From an uncultured Ruminococcus sp. (GTDB lineage: Bacteria > Bacillota > Clostridia > Oscillospirales > Ruminococcaceae), in contig CASEUJ010000018.1 of assembly GCA_949291125.1 (NCBI GenBank), positions 124,001-188,000 of the forward strand: a stretch of 64,000 nt of DNA, written 5' to 3'. This document shows, in pieces, positions 25,466 through 34,872 of the stretch (its first letter is position 1; each line of letters starts with the position of its first letter). The translations under genes were made by a program, and so were the position numbers. The notes beneath the pieces are model-generated. The model searched no databases, was not told the origin of the DNA, and saw only the letters and a program-made list of their open reading frames with translations.

Positions 25466-26380
25466 TCACTGGCTGCGATATCCGGCAATATATGCGCGCA
25501 AATGTTCGAGATAGCGCTGTGCAATCGGACTGAGCGGCTGGCCAGCAGGATGAATATAACCGATTTCCATTTCTTCATCACTCTCCAGCGGCAGCGACAC
25601 AATGTCTGTGCCATTAAGGTCACTGCTGAGAATACCGGAGGAGATTGTATAGCCATCGAGCCCGATCAGAAGGTTGAACAACGTAGCACGATCAGAGACG
25701 ATAATACTCTTGGGGCTTTCGTCCGTACTATGCAGTTCCTCAGAGAAGTAAAACGAATTATTGACACCCTGATCATATGTCAGCCGCGGATATGCGCGCA
25801 AGTCATCCCTGGACACCGATGTCTGCCCGGCAAGCGGGTTACTCCGGCTGACAAAGACATGCGGCTTTGCAGTAAATTCCGGGACAAATTCCAGATCATA
25901 GTTTTGCAGGATACGAAGCAGCACCTCTCGATTAAACTTGCTCAAAAACAAGATCCCCAATTCACTGCGCATGGCGCGGACATCTTCAATGATATCATGT
26001 GTGCGCAGTTCGCGCAGAGAGAATTCATAGCGATCCTGTTCATATTCCCGCACCAGTGCCACAAATGCATTGATCGCAAAAGCATAGTGCTGTGCCGAAA
26101 CCGCAAACACGCGCCGGATCGGCTGACGATGCTTATAGGTCTGTTCCAGAAGCTCCGCCTGTTCCACAACAAGACGTGCATAGGAGAGGAACTTCGTCCC
26201 CTCTTCAGTGAGTGTCACACCCTTGCTGCTCCGGTGAAAAATGGAAATCCCCATTTCCTGTTCGAGTTCAGCAATGGTCTTTGACAAACTCGGCTGCGTA
26301 ATATATAGCTTTTGTGCTGCCATAGTCATGGAACCACATTGTACGATCTCGATGACATATTTGAGTTGCTGCAGCGTCAT
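25466..26380 (-). CDS. LysR-family transcriptional regulator
   Basis: A 304-residue regulator. The N-terminal winged helix (QQLKYVIEIVQCGSMTMAAQKLYITQPSLSKTI in its core, residues 1-60; key residues are the Q, S and L of ITQPSLS) precedes a two-lobed effector domain (about 90-300). GAAAGGAAG lies upstream of the ATG. It lies 74 bp after rnfB in the same direction, so read-through from the rnf operon is possible. LysR proteins are usually divergent from their target, which is not the case here; target and effector are unknown. Confidence 0.9.
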   Translation of the reverse strand: MTLQQLKYVIEIVQCGSMTMAAQKLYITQPSLSKTIAELEQEMGISIFHRSSKGVTLTEEGTKFLSYARLVVEQAELLEQTYKHRQPIRRVFAVSAQHYAFAINAFVALVREYEQDRYEFSLRELRTHDIIEDVRAMRSELGILFLSKFNREVLLRILQNYDLEFVPEFTAKPHVFVSRSNPLAGQTSVSRDDLRAYPRLTYDQGVNNSFYFSEELHSTDESPKSIIVSDRATLFNLLIGLDGYTISSGILSSDLNGTDIVSLPLESDEEMEIGYIHPAGQPLSPIAQRYLEHLRAYIAGYRSQ

Positions 26381-26454
26381 GCTATTTTCGCTTCCTTTCT
26401 CCTATGGTGAATGCCGGACGATATCCAACGCCGATCATCGCGATAAAAGCCGGA

Positions 26455-27246
26455 TCAAATTGACAGTTTCGCGATACATCCGCGCGGACATGCCGTTACG
26501 CACAGACCGCAGGACTTACATGCATCATAATCAATAATGGCAACACCGTCTTTGACATGAATCGCATCGAACTTGCACGCCTTTTCGCACTTCTTACAAC
26601 CGATACAGGAATTGCTGCAACTGCGCATGGCAATCTTGCCAACATCATGAGAAGAACAACGTACATCCACGCGCTTTTTCTCATCCCGCAGTTCAATAAG
26701 ATGATTTGGACAGGCTTTTGCACACTTACCGCAGGAAACACACTTTTCTGTGCAGAACACCGCAATGCCATCGCGAATGGAAATGACATCGTAATCACAC
26801 ACCGCAATACAGTCGCCCAGTCCCAGACAGCCATCCGTGCAAAGCCCCGTGCCGCCGTAAAACCGCTTGGCGGCAGCACAAGTCTGAATGCCGTCATAGT
26901 CCACTTTCCGCGGTGCAGCCGCACAGATCCCATGACAATGCAACACCGGTACTTTTCTGGCCGCCGCAGCGACCGATACGCCCATGATCTCACCAATGGC
27001 AGACGCTGCATTTGTGCCGCCTGGCAGACAGGCGTTCATCGGCGCACCCTGATTGACGATGGCATCGGCATAGTCGGCACAGCCAGCATAGCCGCATGCA
27101 CCGCAGTTTGCGCCCGGCAGCGACTCGGCAATCTCCGCCGCACGCGGATCGGTTTCCACGGCAAACACCTTTGAGATCACCACAAGTAGTATGCCGAACA
27201 CCAGCCCCATCGCCGCAAAAATCAGAATCGGATAGAGATATGCCAT
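26455..27246 (-). CDS. rnfB: Rnf complex subunit RnfB, iron-sulfur electron-transfer protein
   Basis: A 263-residue subunit of the ferredoxin:NAD+ oxidoreductase. An N-terminal membrane helix (about 5-27) precedes the 4Fe-4S domain GANCGACGYAGC with a later C-L-P-G-G, then several ferredoxin-like clusters: CLGLGDCIAVC, CVSCGKCAKACP, CIGCKKCEKAC and CKSCGLCVTACP. RnfB is the likely entry point for electrons from reduced ferredoxin. It is the last rnf gene, as in other Clostridia, after rnfA with an 18-bp gap. Confidence 0.96.
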   Translation of the reverse strand: MAYLYPILIFAAMGLVFGILLVVISKVFAVETDPRAAEIAESLPGANCGACGYAGCADYADAIVNQGAPMNACLPGGTNAASAIGEIMGVSVAAAARKVPVLHCHGICAAAPRKVDYDGIQTCAAAKRFYGGTGLCTDGCLGLGDCIAVCDYDVISIRDGIAVFCTEKCVSCGKCAKACPNHLIELRDEKKRVDVRCSSHDVGKIAMRSCSNSCIGCKKCEKACKFDAIHVKDGVAIIDYDACKSCGLCVTACPRGCIAKLSI

Positions 27247-27264
27247 ATTCTTTCTCCCTCCTTC

Positions 27265-27849
27265 TTATTGTCCGAGGCCGCCAAAGCCCAGAAAGCTCAT
27301 GGACACGATCGCCGCCGCAATGAGTGTTGCCGGCACGCCGCGGAATAACGCAGGCGTTTCTGTTTCGGCGTCATCCACACGCGAACGAACACCGGAAAAA
27401 ATCACCATTGCAAGTGCAAAGCCCAGTCCGGAAAAGACGGCGTTTACAAGCGACTGACCAAACGTATACCCCTCGTCGATATTCATAATCGTCACACCCA
27501 ATACGGCGCAGTTTGTGGTGATCAGCGGCAAATATACGCCCAGCGTTTTGTAAAGCGGCGGCATCAGCTTTTTGATCACCATTTCCAACAGCTGTACGAA
27601 TACAGCAATGACGAGAATAAACGCCACTGTGCGCAGATATTCAAGCGATAGCGGCACTAAGATGAAGTAATAAATTGGATAGGTCAGCAGCGAGGAACAC
27701 AGCATCACAAAAACGACTGCCGCGCCCATGCCGATACTGGAATCCAGCTTTTTCGAAACGCCCAGAAACGGGCAACAGCCGTAAAATTTCGACAATACAA
27801 AGTTGTTGGTCAAAACAGCGGCAATGATAATCGCAATATAAGTACTCAT
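27265..27849 (-). CDS. rnfA: Rnf complex membrane subunit RnfA
   Basis: A 194-residue integral membrane subunit with six hydrophobic helices. The N-terminal MSTYIAIIIAAVLTNNFVLSKFYG and CPFLGVSKKLDSSIGM, then YLPLITTNCAVLG, are family signatures; the Cys residues are thought to hold a membrane-embedded 2Fe-2S centre with RnfE. Its start overlaps the rnfE stop by 4 bp. Confidence 0.96.
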   Translation of the reverse strand: MSTYIAIIIAAVLTNNFVLSKFYGCCPFLGVSKKLDSSIGMGAAVVFVMLCSSLLTYPIYYFILVPLSLEYLRTVAFILVIAVFVQLLEMVIKKLMPPLYKTLGVYLPLITTNCAVLGVTIMNIDEGYTFGQSLVNAVFSGLGFALAMVIFSGVRSRVDDAETETPALFRGVPATLIAAAIVSMSFLGFGGLGQ

Positions 27850-28511
27850 GCGTCCGCCTCCTCACATTTTGCACCGCACGCCCCAGCATGGGGACAGGAT
27901 GCGCAGCCGATGGTCTTGGGCGGTTTTTTCTTTGACAGTGCACAAACCACAGCAATGACAAAGCCCAGCACCAGAAATCCGCCGGCAGGCATTACAAACA
28001 GCGAGATCGTATGCCCCGACATGCCCGGGATCGTAAGCCCGAACCAGCTCCCGGAGCCGAAGATCTCACGAATGCTGCCCATGAGAAAGAGCGCGAGCGT
28101 AAAGCCCAGACCCATGCCTGCACCGTCAAGGGCAGACGCCAGAACGTTGTGCTTCGAAGCAAACATTTCGGCGCGGCCTAAAATGATGCAGTTAACTGTG
28201 ATCAACTCTAAGAATGCACCGAGACTCGTATACAGCGACGGTACAAAGCCATGTACCAAAAACTGAATCATAGTTACAAACGATGCAATGATGACGATAT
28301 AACACGGCAGCTTGACCTGCTCCGGAATTACCTTTCGCAGCAGAGAGATCACCACATTCGAACAAATCAGCACGAACATGGTGGAAAGTCCCATGCCTAT
28401 GCCGTTGAATGCACCGGTCGTCACCGCAAGCGTCGGACACATACCCAGAAGTCCCACCAGCGTAGGGTTCTCTCGGATGATACCCTTCAAAAATTCTCTT
28501 CCATAGTTCAT
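27846..28511 (-). CDS. rnfE: Rnf complex membrane subunit RnfE
   Basis: A 221-residue integral membrane subunit homologous to RnfA in inverted topology. Motifs are NPTLVGLLGMCPTLAVTTGAFNGIGMG and ELITVNCIILGRAE. A Cys-rich tail (CASCPHAGACGAKC) follows the last helix, which I do not remember as a fixed part of the family and which could bind metal or a cluster. It overlaps rnfG and rnfA by 4 bp each. Confidence 0.95.
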   Translation of the reverse strand: MNYGREFLKGIIRENPTLVGLLGMCPTLAVTTGAFNGIGMGLSTMFVLICSNVVISLLRKVIPEQVKLPCYIVIIASFVTMIQFLVHGFVPSLYTSLGAFLELITVNCIILGRAEMFASKHNVLASALDGAGMGLGFTLALFLMGSIREIFGSGSWFGLTIPGMSGHTISLFVMPAGGFLVLGFVIAVVCALSKKKPPKTIGCASCPHAGACGAKCEEADA

Positions 28512-29077
28512 GTGCTGCTCACCTCCCTGTTGCTGGCAACGGTGTCAATGGCACAGGACACCGCTGCTTTCAGGCCTCGCGATGAATAGGTCGCACCGGA
28601 AATGTTATCAACGCCTTCTACTGACGCAGTATCGGATAGACCGATTAAATGATCGAGGAGCAGCGCCGGTTCGGACTGAACTTTTGTCCCGAGTCCAGGC
28701 GTTTCGGTCACAGAAACGAATGTCACGCCGGTAACCGCACCCTGTGCATCCACGCCAACGATCACCTGAAGGCCGCCCTTGTTATAGCCGTCTGCGGTAA
28801 CCAATACCGCCATTTGTCCCTTTTCGTCCTGATAGAGCGCCGTGGCTGTCGCTCTGTCATGATCGGCAGCGGTAAATTCGGCTATCTCCGTGAAATTCCC
28901 GGCATCAGGAAGCTGCTGTAAGCTCGACTGGATCGCATCGGCTTCGGCGGCTGCGATCTTATCCTCCGTCACTGCGTTTGCGACCGCGAGGATACCGCAG
29001 CAGATCACACAAATGAGCATCAGTACCAGTGGCGGTAAAAGCATCTTGCGAACCGGCATTTTCGATGTATCAGCCAT
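28508..29077 (-). CDS. rnfG: Rnf complex FMN-binding subunit RnfG
   Basis: A 189-residue subunit with one N-terminal membrane helix (about 13-35) and an extracytoplasmic FMN-binding domain. The flavinylation motif SGATYSS places covalent FMN on Thr163. TPGLG and the GVDNISGATYS context are typical. The start at 29077 (MADTSK) is preferred over upstream in-frame codons, and it lies inside the end of rnfD (8-bp overlap). Confidence 0.95.
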   Translation of the reverse strand: MADTSKMPVRKMLLPPLVLMLICVICCGILAVANAVTEDKIAAAEADAIQSSLQQLPDAGNFTEIAEFTAADHDRATATALYQDEKGQMAVLVTADGYNKGGLQVIVGVDAQGAVTGVTFVSVTETPGLGTKVQSEPALLLDHLIGLSDTASVEGVDNISGATYSSRGLKAAVSCAIDTVASNREVSST

Positions 29078-30071
29078 GTTGTTTCGCCTGCCTTTCTTTC
29101 GGTTTTGCGCCAAAAGGCTGTGTTGCGGTAAATCGGTCAATGTACGGGGTCAACAAATTCATCAGCAGGATTGAGAATGAACATCCTTCCGGCATGCTGG
29201 CAAATTCACGAATGACAAAAGTCAATACCGCACAGCCGACACCAAAGATAAGCTTTCCCCTTCCGGTGATGGGCGTTGTGACATAGTCAGTCGCCATAAA
29301 GAAGGCGCCGAGGATCACACCGCCACTGAGTAGCGCATAGGGCACCGCTATCAGTTCTCCGCCAGTTAATAGCACATAGATGAGTTCTAACACCGCAAGA
29401 CCACCCAAGTATGCCACCGGCGTGTGCCACGAGATCACGCGCATCACCAACAGAAATGCACCGCCAATCAGCAGCGCCAGCGCCGAAGTTTCTCCGAGCG
29501 AACCGCCGATATTCCCGAGGAATAGTTCCAACAATCCGGCATCCCTTGTCACAAGTGGTGTTGCGCCGGTAACGCCGTCCACAAGGTCGCCGGTCGTAGA
29601 GAATACGCCGAAATACGATAAATCCCGATAGGCAAACGGCTTGACCCATGTAGTCATATCACTGGCGAAGCTAAGCAGCAGAAAAATGCGTCCGGTGATC
29701 GCCGGATTCGCAAAGTTACAGCCCAATCCGCCGAAGAGCTGTTTCACCACCGCTACGGCGAAAATACATCCAACCGCAGCCTCCCAAAGCGGCAACGTTG
29801 CTGGCAGGTTCAGTGCAAGCAGCACACCGGTAAGCAGCGCACTGCCATCGGAGATGGTCACGTTTTTTTTCATCAGCTTTTGACAGACCAGCTCTGTCAA
29901 AACACTGATCAGTCCACAGAACAGCACCAGAAGCAGTGCACGCAGCCCGAATACGATCGTCCCCGCAACGATTGCCGGTACAAGCGCCACGATCACCAAT
30001 AACATAATGGACTGGGTCGTTCTGCCACCGCGGATGTGCGGCGATGGGGACAGAGTAAATTTTGATGACAT
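29070..30071 (-). CDS. rnfD: Rnf complex membrane subunit RnfD
   Basis: A 333-residue integral membrane subunit with about nine to ten helices. SPSPHIRGGRTTQSIML near the N-terminus and the covalent-FMN motif TGATPLV (Thr171) identify it. FANPAITGRIFLLLSF and the C-terminal MATDYVTTPITGRGKLIFG are also family features. The start at 30071 follows AAAGGAGG. Confidence 0.96.
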   Translation of the reverse strand: MSSKFTLSPSPHIRGGRTTQSIMLLVIVALVPAIVAGTIVFGLRALLLVLFCGLISVLTELVCQKLMKKNVTISDGSALLTGVLLALNLPATLPLWEAAVGCIFAVAVVKQLFGGLGCNFANPAITGRIFLLLSFASDMTTWVKPFAYRDLSYFGVFSTTGDLVDGVTGATPLVTRDAGLLELFLGNIGGSLGETSALALLIGGAFLLVMRVISWHTPVAYLGGLAVLELIYVLLTGGELIAVPYALLSGGVILGAFFMATDYVTTPITGRGKLIFGVGCAVLTFVIREFASMPEGCSFSILLMNLLTPYIDRFTATQPFGAKPKERQAKQHG

Positions 30072-30087
30072 CAGGTTTCTCCCTCCT

Positions 30088-31377
30088 TTATCTTTTGGTC
30101 TGCGCTGTATAAAACGCCTTGGCAAGCTGATTTGTTTCTGCCACCGGACGTTTTGCCGGACAGGCATAGGTACAGCAGCCGCAATTCATACAGAGCATGA
30201 CCTTGTTTGCTTCCAGTGCAGCCGTGTCTTTCCGTCGAAAAGCTTTTGCGATCTCCGTGGGCATCAGTCTAAGTGGACATGCTGCGATACATCTACCGCA
30301 GTGGATGCAGGCGGATGCTTCCGGCAATGCAAAGTCTTTGGAAAGCGCCAGGATCGCGTTATTCGCCTTGAGAACCGGGTCATCGAGATCGGGGATGGCG
30401 ACGCCCATCATCGGGCCGCCATAGAGCAGTTTTTTCACCCGATCCAGATCACACTGCGCATATGTCAACACATCCCGAACTGGCGTCCCGATGGGGACAA
30501 TCACATTACAAGGCTTGTCCACAGTGTCACCATCAACGGTAAGCATACGGCTAACCATGGGCATACCGGTCTGGAAATAACGACTGACGAATGCCACAGA
30601 CGAAACATTCATGACAATTACGCCTTGATCTGCGGGAAGCTGGCCCTCCATGACGATGCGGCCGAGCGTATGGTAGATAATGACCTTTTCTGCGCCCTGT
30701 GGATAGAGCGTAGGTAGAACGCAGACGCGGATCTCTGGATGCGACGCCGTGCGTTCGGTCAGAAGACGGATGGCTTCTGGCTTATTCTTTTCAATGCCAA
30801 TGACTGCCTTCGGGATCGAAAGGCATCGCATCACCTGCAAGATCCCATCGATAACCTCGTCCGGCGCTTCCACCATCTGGCGATTGTCAGAAGTGATATA
30901 CGGCTCACATTCGGCGGCATTGATCAACAAGGTGTCGATGCGTTGCTGTGCCGCAAGCTTGACATGCGTGGGGAAGCTCGCGCCGCCCATGCCCACGAGT
31001 CCGCTTTCGCGGATCACGGTCAGAAAATCGGTTTTGTCATAAATCACCGGTGGATGAATGCCGGGACTGACAGTCTGTGCGCCGTCGGATTCAATCTCGA
31101 CCATAGGACAAGTCGTACCGTTAGAGGCGCGATACGTGCCGATCGCCTTGACTGTCCCAGAAACACTGCTGTGGATAGGGGCAGAAACAAAACCGGTGCT
31201 ATCACCGATTTTTTGACCGACCAAAACAGTGTCGCCGGGTTTTACAAGCGGCGAACAGGGAGCACCAATGTGCATCTGCATCGGGATGCGCACCAATTTC
31301 GGCAGCGGGAGGGGTGCGCTAGCGTAGGTTTGTGTGTTCTTGTGGTGTGCCAGACGGACACCATGCAATTTTTTCAT
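30088..31377 (-). CDS. rnfC: Rnf complex NADH-binding/iron-sulfur subunit RnfC
   Basis: A 429-residue soluble subunit, first gene of the operon. It holds the NADH/FMN-binding fold with GMGGASFPTHVKL, an SLBB-like region, and two 4Fe-4S clusters: CIHCGRCIAACP and CMNCGCCTYACP. It faces the cytoplasm and passes electrons to NAD+. The start at 31377 follows AAAGGAG. The leader from the promoter at 31539-31567 is about 155 bases. Confidence 0.96.
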   Translation of the reverse strand: MKKLHGVRLAHHKNTQTYASAPLPLPKLVRIPMQMHIGAPCSPLVKPGDTVLVGQKIGDSTGFVSAPIHSSVSGTVKAIGTYRASNGTTCPMVEIESDGAQTVSPGIHPPVIYDKTDFLTVIRESGLVGMGGASFPTHVKLAAQQRIDTLLINAAECEPYITSDNRQMVEAPDEVIDGILQVMRCLSIPKAVIGIEKNKPEAIRLLTERTASHPEIRVCVLPTLYPQGAEKVIIYHTLGRIVMEGQLPADQGVIVMNVSSVAFVSRYFQTGMPMVSRMLTVDGDTVDKPCNVIVPIGTPVRDVLTYAQCDLDRVKKLLYGGPMMGVAIPDLDDPVLKANNAILALSKDFALPEASACIHCGRCIAACPLRLMPTEIAKAFRRKDTAALEANKVMLCMNCGCCTYACPAKRPVAETNQLAKAFYTAQTKR

Positions 31378-31538
31378 AGCATAGCTCCTTTCTGAAGGGA
31401 AGATTTTGATGCCACGGAAAAGGAGATGATTTGCGCAAACATTCAAAATCCTCTTTTCATTTCCGAAAAAATATGATATAATAAATACTGGACTGTGCCG
31501 AATTCCATTACACGGCGCTAGTCAGCGAATACTACTTT

Positions 31539-31567
31539 ATTATAAACCATTTTACCTGAAATGTAAA
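31539..31567 (-). promoter_or_regulatory. Promoter of the rnfCDGEAB operon
   Basis: Minus strand: TTTACA (31567-31562), 17-bp spacer, TATAAT (31544-31539). It is the only strong promoter upstream of rnfC. Confidence 0.8.
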
Positions 31568-31707
31568 TTGAAATTCGTTGTCTTTTTTTCATGAAAACTA
31601 TGAGTTGTGTTTGAGTTTGTTTTTTCAAGAATAACCAATAATGTAAAATTCATTTTTAACATTTGTGAAAGAAATGAACAATATTTTATCGCGAGGAGGC
31701 ATATGCC

Positions 31708-32319
31708 ATGCAAAAAGCAATGACCATCACTTATGAAGTAGGAGAAAATCTCTATCTCAACATCACCAACCGCTGTCCCTGTGCATGTACATTCTGTATC
31801 CGCACCCACGGTGACAATGCCTATGGTTCCGAACCACTTTGGCTCGATCATGAGCCGCCGTTGGAAGAAATCTGTGCAGCATTGGATCAGCGCGATCTGT
31901 CCCGCTATCGCGAAATCGTCTTCTGCGGTTTCGGTGAGCCAACAGAGCGACTGGAAGTATTACAGCAGACCGCTGCATATGCCAAGGCACATGGCGCAAA
32001 GTCAATCCGCCTCAACACCAACGGACTTTCGGATCTCATCCATAGCAAGCCCACTGCAGCGGCACTCAAAGGCTATGTCGACACCGTTTCCATTAGTCTG
32101 AATGCCGGCACAAAAGAGGGCTATCTTGCGGTGACGCGTCCGAAATTCGGCGAAGGGGCATTCGATGCTATGCAGGCATATGCCGTGGATTGCAAGGCAT
32201 ATGTGCCGCAGGTCATGCTGACCGTAGTCGATGTATTGTCGCCGGATGAAATTGCAGCATCACAGGCACTTGCACAAAAGCTTGATATCCCGCTGCGTGT
32301 GCGGCGGTATGACGGCTGA
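31708..32319 (+). CDS. Radical SAM protein of the TatD-linked type
   Basis: A 203-residue protein. The N-terminal LYLNITNRCPCACTFCIRTHG contains the CxxxCxxC cluster motif (Cys of CPCACTFC) that binds the 4Fe-4S centre. FCGFGEPTER is the GGE-like SAM-binding strand, and RLNTNG and VSISLNAGT complete the barrel. Size and motifs fit the small TatD-associated radical SAM family, usually fused to or next to a TatD nuclease gene. No tatD lies nearby. GAGGAGG precedes the ATG. The reaction is unknown. Confidence 0.85.
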   Translation: MQKAMTITYEVGENLYLNITNRCPCACTFCIRTHGDNAYGSEPLWLDHEPPLEEICAALDQRDLSRYREIVFCGFGEPTERLEVLQQTAAYAKAHGAKSIRLNTNGLSDLIHSKPTAAALKGYVDTVSISLNAGTKEGYLAVTRPKFGEGAFDAMQAYAVDCKAYVPQVMLTVVDVLSPDEIAASQALAQKLDIPLRVRRYDG

Positions 32320-32396
32320 GCGTTACTACACGAAGCACTCGCATCAAAACCCCATCCCGAAACTTGTATTTCATTATGCACAAAGGAGCAATCACC

Positions 32397-34562
32397 TTGA
32401 ATATTACGCAAAAACTCGCAGACGAATTCCAGTTAACCCCCGAACAAATCGACCGAACCATTGCCCTTCTGGACGATGGAAAGACCATTCCATTCATTGC
32501 ACGATATCGCAAAGAAGTCACCGGCTCGCTCGATGACCAGGTGTTGCGTACGCTCGATACGCGGTTGCAATACCTGCGCAAACTCGAACAGCGTAAGAAT
32601 GAGATCATCTCGGCGATCCATGCACAGCAAAAGCTGACGCCAGAACTTTCTGCCCAGATCGAAGCCGCACAGACGCTTGTCGAGGCAGAAGATCTCTATC
32701 TTCCCTTCCGCCCCAAACGCAAGACCCGTGCATCTGCGGCGATCGCACGCGGTTTAGAACCGCTTGCACACCAGATCATGACGCAACAGCCCGGCACAGA
32801 CCCCGAACAGGCGGCTGCGGCTTTTGTGGATACAGAAAAGGACGTTACCGACATTGCCACGGCACTACAGGGTGCAAAGGACATCCTCGCCGAAGAAATG
32901 GCAAATGATGCAGATGTGCGCAAACAACTGCGGCGGCTCTGTCAGATGACGGGTTCGATCGAATCGCACGCCACCGACCCGGAGGCGGAAACCCCTTATC
33001 AGAACTATTACGACTACAGCGAACCCATCCGTAAAATCGCCGGACACCGCGTCCTAGCGCTGGATCGCGGCGAGCGCGAAGGCGCACTCAAAGTGAGCGT
33101 CACGTTGCCCGAAGGCCACGGTACATCCATTGTAATGCACAAGTTTGTGAAAAACGACGCCCCATGTGGAAAACTGGTGACAGAAGCAGCAGAAGACGCC
33201 TATCGACGGCTGCTCTTCCCGGCAATTGAGCGCGAAACACGCCGCAGCCTTACCGAACAGGCAGCCGCAGCCGCAATTCGTGTGTTTGCGTCTAATCTGC
33301 GTCAGCTTTTGATGGCATCACCGCTCAAGGGACAAACTGTATTAGGCGTCGATCCGGGTTATCGCACGGGATGTAAGCTTGCGGTAGTAGATGAAACGGG
33401 CAAAGTGCTCGACACCGGTGTCGCATATATTACGATCGGATCTGGCGCAAAGCTTGAACAGGGCAAGGAAATCATCCGCCGGATGATGATCAGTCACCAT
33501 GCCACTGCCGTTGCCATCGGAAACGGCACCGCTTCCCGCGAGGCAGAAGCGGTTGTGGCAGAGCTGTTACAGCAGTTTCCCTATCCTGCGGCATACATGG
33601 TAGTGTCCGAAGCGGGCGCGTCGGTCTATTCCGCCTCCAAACTCGCCGCAGAAGAGTTTCCAGAATACGATGTATCCCTACGCAGCGCTGTTTCCATTGC
33701 GCGGCGATTACAGGATCCGCTGGCAGAACTTGTGAAGATCGATCCGCAGGCGATCGGCGTAGGACAATATCAGCACGACATGCCAAAGGCAGAACTGACA
33801 GCGGCGCTCGACGGCGTCGTCGAGGACTGTGTGAACCATGTGGGCGTTGATCTGAACACAGCGTCACAGTCACTTTTATCCCATGTTTCGGGCATCAGCC
33901 AGACACTTGCGAAAAATATTGTCGCATACCGCACCGAAAACGGTGCATTCACCGACCGCAGGCAGCTCAAAAAGGTGGCAAAACTCGGCCCGAAAGCGTT
34001 TGAACAGTGTGCCGGATTTTTGCGTGTGCCTGGCGCGAAAAATCCACTTGACAACACCGCAGTCCATCCGGAGAGCTATACTGCGGCAGAAGAGATCCTG
34101 CACCTGTGCGGTTTTCAGCTTGCCGATCTCGAAAACGAACAACAGCGCAACACCATCCCGACGCTGATACAGCAACACGGCATGCAACAGATCGCCACAC
34201 AGACCGGCGTAGGTGTACCAACAGTGACGGATATTGTCAAAGAACTCACAAAGCCCGGCCGAGATCCGCGAGACGAACTTCCACCGCCACTAATGCGCAG
34301 TGGTGCCGTCATGGAACTCAAGGACTTAAAACCGGGCATGGAACTTGTGGGCACTGTGCGCAATGTCATCGACTTTGGCTGCTTTGTAGATATTGGTGTA
34401 CACGAGGACGGCTTAGTGCACATCTCCCAAATCTGTGACCGGTATATCAAACATCCGCTGGAGGCAGTAAAAGTCGGAGATGTTGTCAAGGTACGCGTCC
34501 TAGATGTCGATCTAAAACGCAAGCGCATTTCCCTGACCATGCGACAGAATACAGCAAAATAA
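32397..34562 (+). CDS. tex: RNA-binding transcriptional accessory protein Tex
   Basis: About 721 residues. N-terminal helical region with IPFIARYRKEVTGSLDD, a YqgF/RNase H-like domain (about 320-450, VLGVDPGYRTGCKLAVVD), two helix-hairpin-helix motifs (about 490-560) and a C-terminal S1 RNA-binding domain (about 640-715, GMELVGTVRNVIDFGCFVDIG). The best start is TTG at 32397, which has AAAGGAG 8 bases upstream; in-frame ATG 32376 and others further left lack one. Tex acts in transcription and RNA quality control in several bacteria. It is preceded by the radical SAM gene with a 77-bp gap. Confidence 0.93.
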   Translation: MNITQKLADEFQLTPEQIDRTIALLDDGKTIPFIARYRKEVTGSLDDQVLRTLDTRLQYLRKLEQRKNEIISAIHAQQKLTPELSAQIEAAQTLVEAEDLYLPFRPKRKTRASAAIARGLEPLAHQIMTQQPGTDPEQAAAAFVDTEKDVTDIATALQGAKDILAEEMANDADVRKQLRRLCQMTGSIESHATDPEAETPYQNYYDYSEPIRKIAGHRVLALDRGEREGALKVSVTLPEGHGTSIVMHKFVKNDAPCGKLVTEAAEDAYRRLLFPAIERETRRSLTEQAAAAAIRVFASNLRQLLMASPLKGQTVLGVDPGYRTGCKLAVVDETGKVLDTGVAYITIGSGAKLEQGKEIIRRMMISHHATAVAIGNGTASREAEAVVAELLQQFPYPAAYMVVSEAGASVYSASKLAAEEFPEYDVSLRSAVSIARRLQDPLAELVKIDPQAIGVGQYQHDMPKAELTAALDGVVEDCVNHVGVDLNTASQSLLSHVSGISQTLAKNIVAYRTENGAFTDRRQLKKVAKLGPKAFEQCAGFLRVPGAKNPLDNTAVHPESYTAAEEILHLCGFQLADLENEQQRNTIPTLIQQHGMQQIATQTGVGVPTVTDIVKELTKPGRDPRDELPPPLMRSGAVMELKDLKPGMELVGTVRNVIDFGCFVDIGVHEDGLVHISQICDRYIKHPLEAVKVGDVVKVRVLDVDLKRKRISLTMRQNTAK

Positions 34563-34803
34563 AGGCGACAGCCGAAAATTTTCCTATCTAAGCGCCGACC
34601 CGAAGTGTGGTCAGCACATGTATTCACAGGAATCCATAAAAAGCGCAAGCCCTAGGGGAATCGTCGAAATTGCGCAGTTCTACAAATTTTACAGTTACAA
34701 AACAGGTAACTGAAAAAGCTGATTTCTCGAACTTTTCCCCAGAATATACAGCACTAATTTGAATCATCAACGACGTCAGGCACAGACAAAAAATCATATG
34801 AGC
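34563..34803. other. Intergenic region between convergent genes
   Basis: About 240 bp between the tex stop and the minus-strand terminator. I see no gene. A 72-codon minus-strand frame (34624-34842) contains the terminator and has no ribosome binding site. Confidence 0.5.
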
Positions 34804-34840
34804 AAAAAGCCGGACAGCTTCCCTTAGGAAAGCGCCCGGC
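34804..34840 (-). terminator. Terminator of the L,D-transpeptidase operon
   Basis: On the minus strand GCCGGGCGCTTTCC pairs imperfectly with GGGAAGCTGTCCGGC and a TTTTT run follows. It ends the transcript of the transpeptidase and acidic-protein genes. Confidence 0.75.
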
Positions 34841-34872
34841 AATTGATCATGCGCATTGCACTGTTTTCGGGA

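Noticed and set aside
32364-32396. Upstream starts for tex (32364 and ATG 32376)
   Set aside because: They place the AAAGGAG site inside the coding region; TTG 32397 has the correct spacing from it.
34624-34842. 72-codon minus-strand frame after tex
   Set aside because: Its first codons lie in a terminator hairpin and no ribosome binding site is seen.
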